Source: Bugulina stolonifera (taxonomy: Eukaryota; Bryozoa; Gymnolaemata; Cheilostomatida; Bugulidae). Taken from it: a stretch of 64,000 nt of DNA. Positions 61,403-64,000 of this stretch are shown piece by piece. Below the pieces are notes generated by a model. That model saw only the letters and a program-made list of their open reading frames with translations, did no database searches and was not told the DNA's origin. The position numbers and the translations under genes are program-made. Where the stretch lies: contig OW285193.1 in NCBI GenBank assembly GCA_935421135.1, positions 13,502,099-13,566,098 of the forward strand. The letters run 5' to 3'. Numbering within the stretch: the stretch's first letter is position 1; each line of letters starts with the position of its first letter.

Positions 61403-64000
61403 CTACAAAACAAATATATTGGTCAATCCAAGACAACAATTAATACAAAAAAGCAATCAAAGCATGACATCACTGTCTACATATTTCCATAGCCAACCTC
61501 TGCACGTCTCCGTTTGACTCATCATAGGATGGAATAAATGCTTTATAAATGCGGATATGACATTGGAATACTGGTCAAGTTTAAAAGATGCATGTGGTCT
61601 AGTAAAGCAAAGTGTACATGGCATGAAAACAAGACAGTGATAGTGGCAGACGATTCTTAAAATACACAGTTGAATAAAGTCTTGACAGTAAGTCTCGACC
61701 CTAGCCCACTAGGACTATGATAGACTGGATTCGATACTTTACCACCACAAGTTTCACTTGCACTATATTATGATCTTATTGTATTAAAAAATTGTGTGGA
61801 GGAAAATACCATGTTTATTAGATAGGCCCTAAAATCCATAAATGTATATCCTAGGCTATATCTATCTATAAATATGTGACAAATTCGGAAACGCCTGCCA
61901 TAAAAATGTGTTATTCTTATTTGATGCTGGCCATACCAGAGATCATAAAACATAAATCATAGCAATAACATGTGATTAACTAAAACAAGGGGAAAGAAAC
62001 ATTTCCAATTTACAAGTACTAAAATAAGGTCTGGTGTTTATATAAAACTGTTATGCTCACGTGGATATGGGGTGTGTATACACCTTATCCACGTGGTCTA
62101 TCCGCAGACGATATTTCATCACACGTTTATCTCAAATCTATCAGTATAATTACTAAAACTTTGTCAGTACTTAATCTTACTACCTGCCATTTTACTGAAA
62201 ATCCAATTTTGTTTACAACATGTCTAACAATATTATATAATATCATATTTTAAGCTGGAATTATTAGGTAACACGTTGAGTAGATGGGTGTTTATTAAGT
62301 TTGCATGACGGCTGGGGTTGTTATTGGTCTGGTGCATATATATTACATAGACACATTTACACTTTAAAAACAAATGGATAAGTACTGGGACAGACGCGGC
62401 TTTACTTCCATGTTTGTAGACAAGATTATCTATACAGACGCTGAAAGACAAAAGATTAAATTTTCTAATACAGACGAGACATCGCGTCCTTAATCAAACA
62501 AATCTCACAAGAAATCCTGAAGAAATTCAGGATTCTTAATTTAAGTTTTATTAACCTATATATACATTTGCATCTACATATTGAACAACTTTTTGATGAA
62601 TTTATTGAAAATTCCAATACACAGGTTCGAAATGCTACGATTTATAAACTTTTCAAATATGATAAAAAGCCAATCCAAATTTTTAATTTTAGTAACTAAA
62701 AATGTATAATAATTGGTGCAAAATTCATAATACATACATGTATATTAAACAGAAATACAAATTTCACATTTCATATACATATACAATGTATATTACGAAA
62801 ACTACTATAATTTGTGTTCGATTAAATTTGCATTAAAAACTGCATGGACAGAAAATTACATGTATTTATAAAGACAGCATGTACATGTACATGTGCCACA
62901 TTTAAATTACAAAACATTTCAGACAGAGAAATGTACACGTGTGAAAATGTCTAGACTGCACCTTAATTTTTCACGCAAAACAGCAATTTACAGCTTTTCA
63001 CCTCAACACTTCGTCCAACAAATTTGCTGGAAAATGATTAATATTGGACACATGATTTAGAAGGTGTAATTATCAACAAAATAGCTTTGCTAGCCGAGTA
63101 CATTATTGGCAAAATTCAATACCCAAGGAGACAGAGACAAAACTTACAGCTGACTTAATAGGAAGTTTTAACACAAACAAGGAAATATTGTCGAACTTTA
63201 TGACTATTAGATTACTTACCCCCAGACTCAAGTGTTTACAAAAATAAGTAAATGAAAGATTATTTAGGAGTATGTGCTTATTTTCAAAATTAATTTTGGT
63301 CAACATACTGATCTCTAGAGCCTTGGGACATTTTCGAGTTGGGAAGAACGAAGTGGGACGAACATCTCCCATAATATAATATCAACGTCCAAAAGTATGC
63401 ATCGATCTACTCATTGTTCAGCCAAATCAGCAAATATTTCGATAAGGGAGACGATGAAAATAAACACCAAAATCATATTAAAAGATTGTCACGCACTCAA
63501 CCAAAAAGAATTTGAAAATTGCATGGCATTGGCACTACCATACTATGAGGGTGAAAAACAAGATAAAACCTTTGTAACAATCATCAAGTTTGGCAAGCGA
63601 TTTCACAACCAGGGAAAGTTATTTTAGTGAAATTGTGTGGGGGTGATCTAAAATCAGTTTATCGGTAACATTAAAGTACTTCCAAATATTTGCAATAGCA
63701 GCATAGATTTAAGTTTTAGTAAGATTTTTAATAATGACAATGAGTCAGTTCCTGGAATTGGGTTAAGCAAATTATATATAACAAATCACTAAAAGAATAT
63801 CAATTTTAAAAACGACAGTATGAAATTTTAAATAGGATCCAAGCAATTTCAAAAGTGCGATTATTTTTAGTACAGCATGATCTGATGTATAGCTTCTTAT
63901 GAATAAACTGCTTCCAAATGCATTGCTACTGTAGAATTATTCATACATTCTAATTCAGTCTAACAAGTAAAATGTGTCGATTTTAAACATTATATAGAAT
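61403..64000. other. upstream flank or intron of the calcyphosin-2-like gene
   Basis: Further 5' exons are expected on the minus strand here or beyond the window, ending in phase 2, but I found none with convincing signals. An imperfect palindrome at about 62059-62096 has perfect 10-bp ends CACGTGGATA and TATCCACGTG. Open frames at 63103-63372 (minus) and 63397-63627 (plus) are unrecognised. Confidence 0.45.

Noticed and set aside
62400..62451. Possible small exon after a CTTTCAG acceptor on the minus strand
   Set aside because: The nearby GTAAAG donor gives the wrong phase for the next exon at 61402, and there is no family match.
63103..63372. Possible first exon of the calcyphosin-2-like gene (MGDVRPTSFFPTRK...)
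   Set aside because: A GTATGT donor is available, but it would leave phase 1 where phase 2 is needed, and the sequence is unrecognised.

Overview
Animal nuclear DNA, AT-rich, with spliced genes, TATA promoters, retroelements and long non-coding stretches. The insulin-like peptides have the eight-cysteine layout (an extra Cys before the B-chain core, and Cys at A4 in a CECC motif) known from molluscs and other lophotrochozoans. The many TACATGTA-type words would also suit a bivalve-like genome. I infer a lophotrochozoan, most likely a mollusc. The species is not identified.

Layout. 1-3876: no gene I can support. 3872-12418: a complete, very young BEL/Pao LTR retrotransposon on the minus strand, with a 2052-codon Gag-Pol frame, two 656-bp LTRs differing at one visible base, and a TAGGT target duplication. 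14.3-35.9 kb: a head-to-tail array of six insulin-like peptide (ILP) genes, all on the plus strand, numbered ILP1 to ILP6 here. 40.2-61.4 kb: the C-terminal 271 residues of a calcyphosin-2-like EF-hand protein on the minus strand, in eight exons with introns up to 9.7 kb and phases that match at every junction. It converges with the array, and its upstream exons are missing. Smaller items are two tRNA-type SINEs, a 5'-truncated LINE remnant, four minisatellites and several palindromes.

The array. Each gene has a signal peptide and B chain on one exon, a phase-1 intron just after the B chain, and the C-peptide, A chain and a C-terminal extension on the last exon. Four genes have a recognisable TATA box and a probable 5' UTR exon. 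ILP1/2 and ILP4/6 look like sister pairs. ILP3 carries a frameshift in its signal peptide and has lost the basic site before its A chain.

The main discovery candidate lies in the C-peptide. All six genes keep a motif (hydrophobic)-F-x5-A-[NS]-x2-L, and in five of them it ends at a basic cleavage site just before the A-chain segment. In ILP1 and ILP2 the spacing is F at -16, A at -10, N at -9 and L at -6 from the cleaved bond. This is the layout of the recognition site by which vitamin K-dependent gamma-carboxylase binds its substrates. After it come Tyr/Asp-rich A-chain extensions (ILP1, 4, 6) that look like tyrosine-sulfation substrates. The array may therefore encode heavily modified insulins. 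This is inference and needs peptide-level testing.
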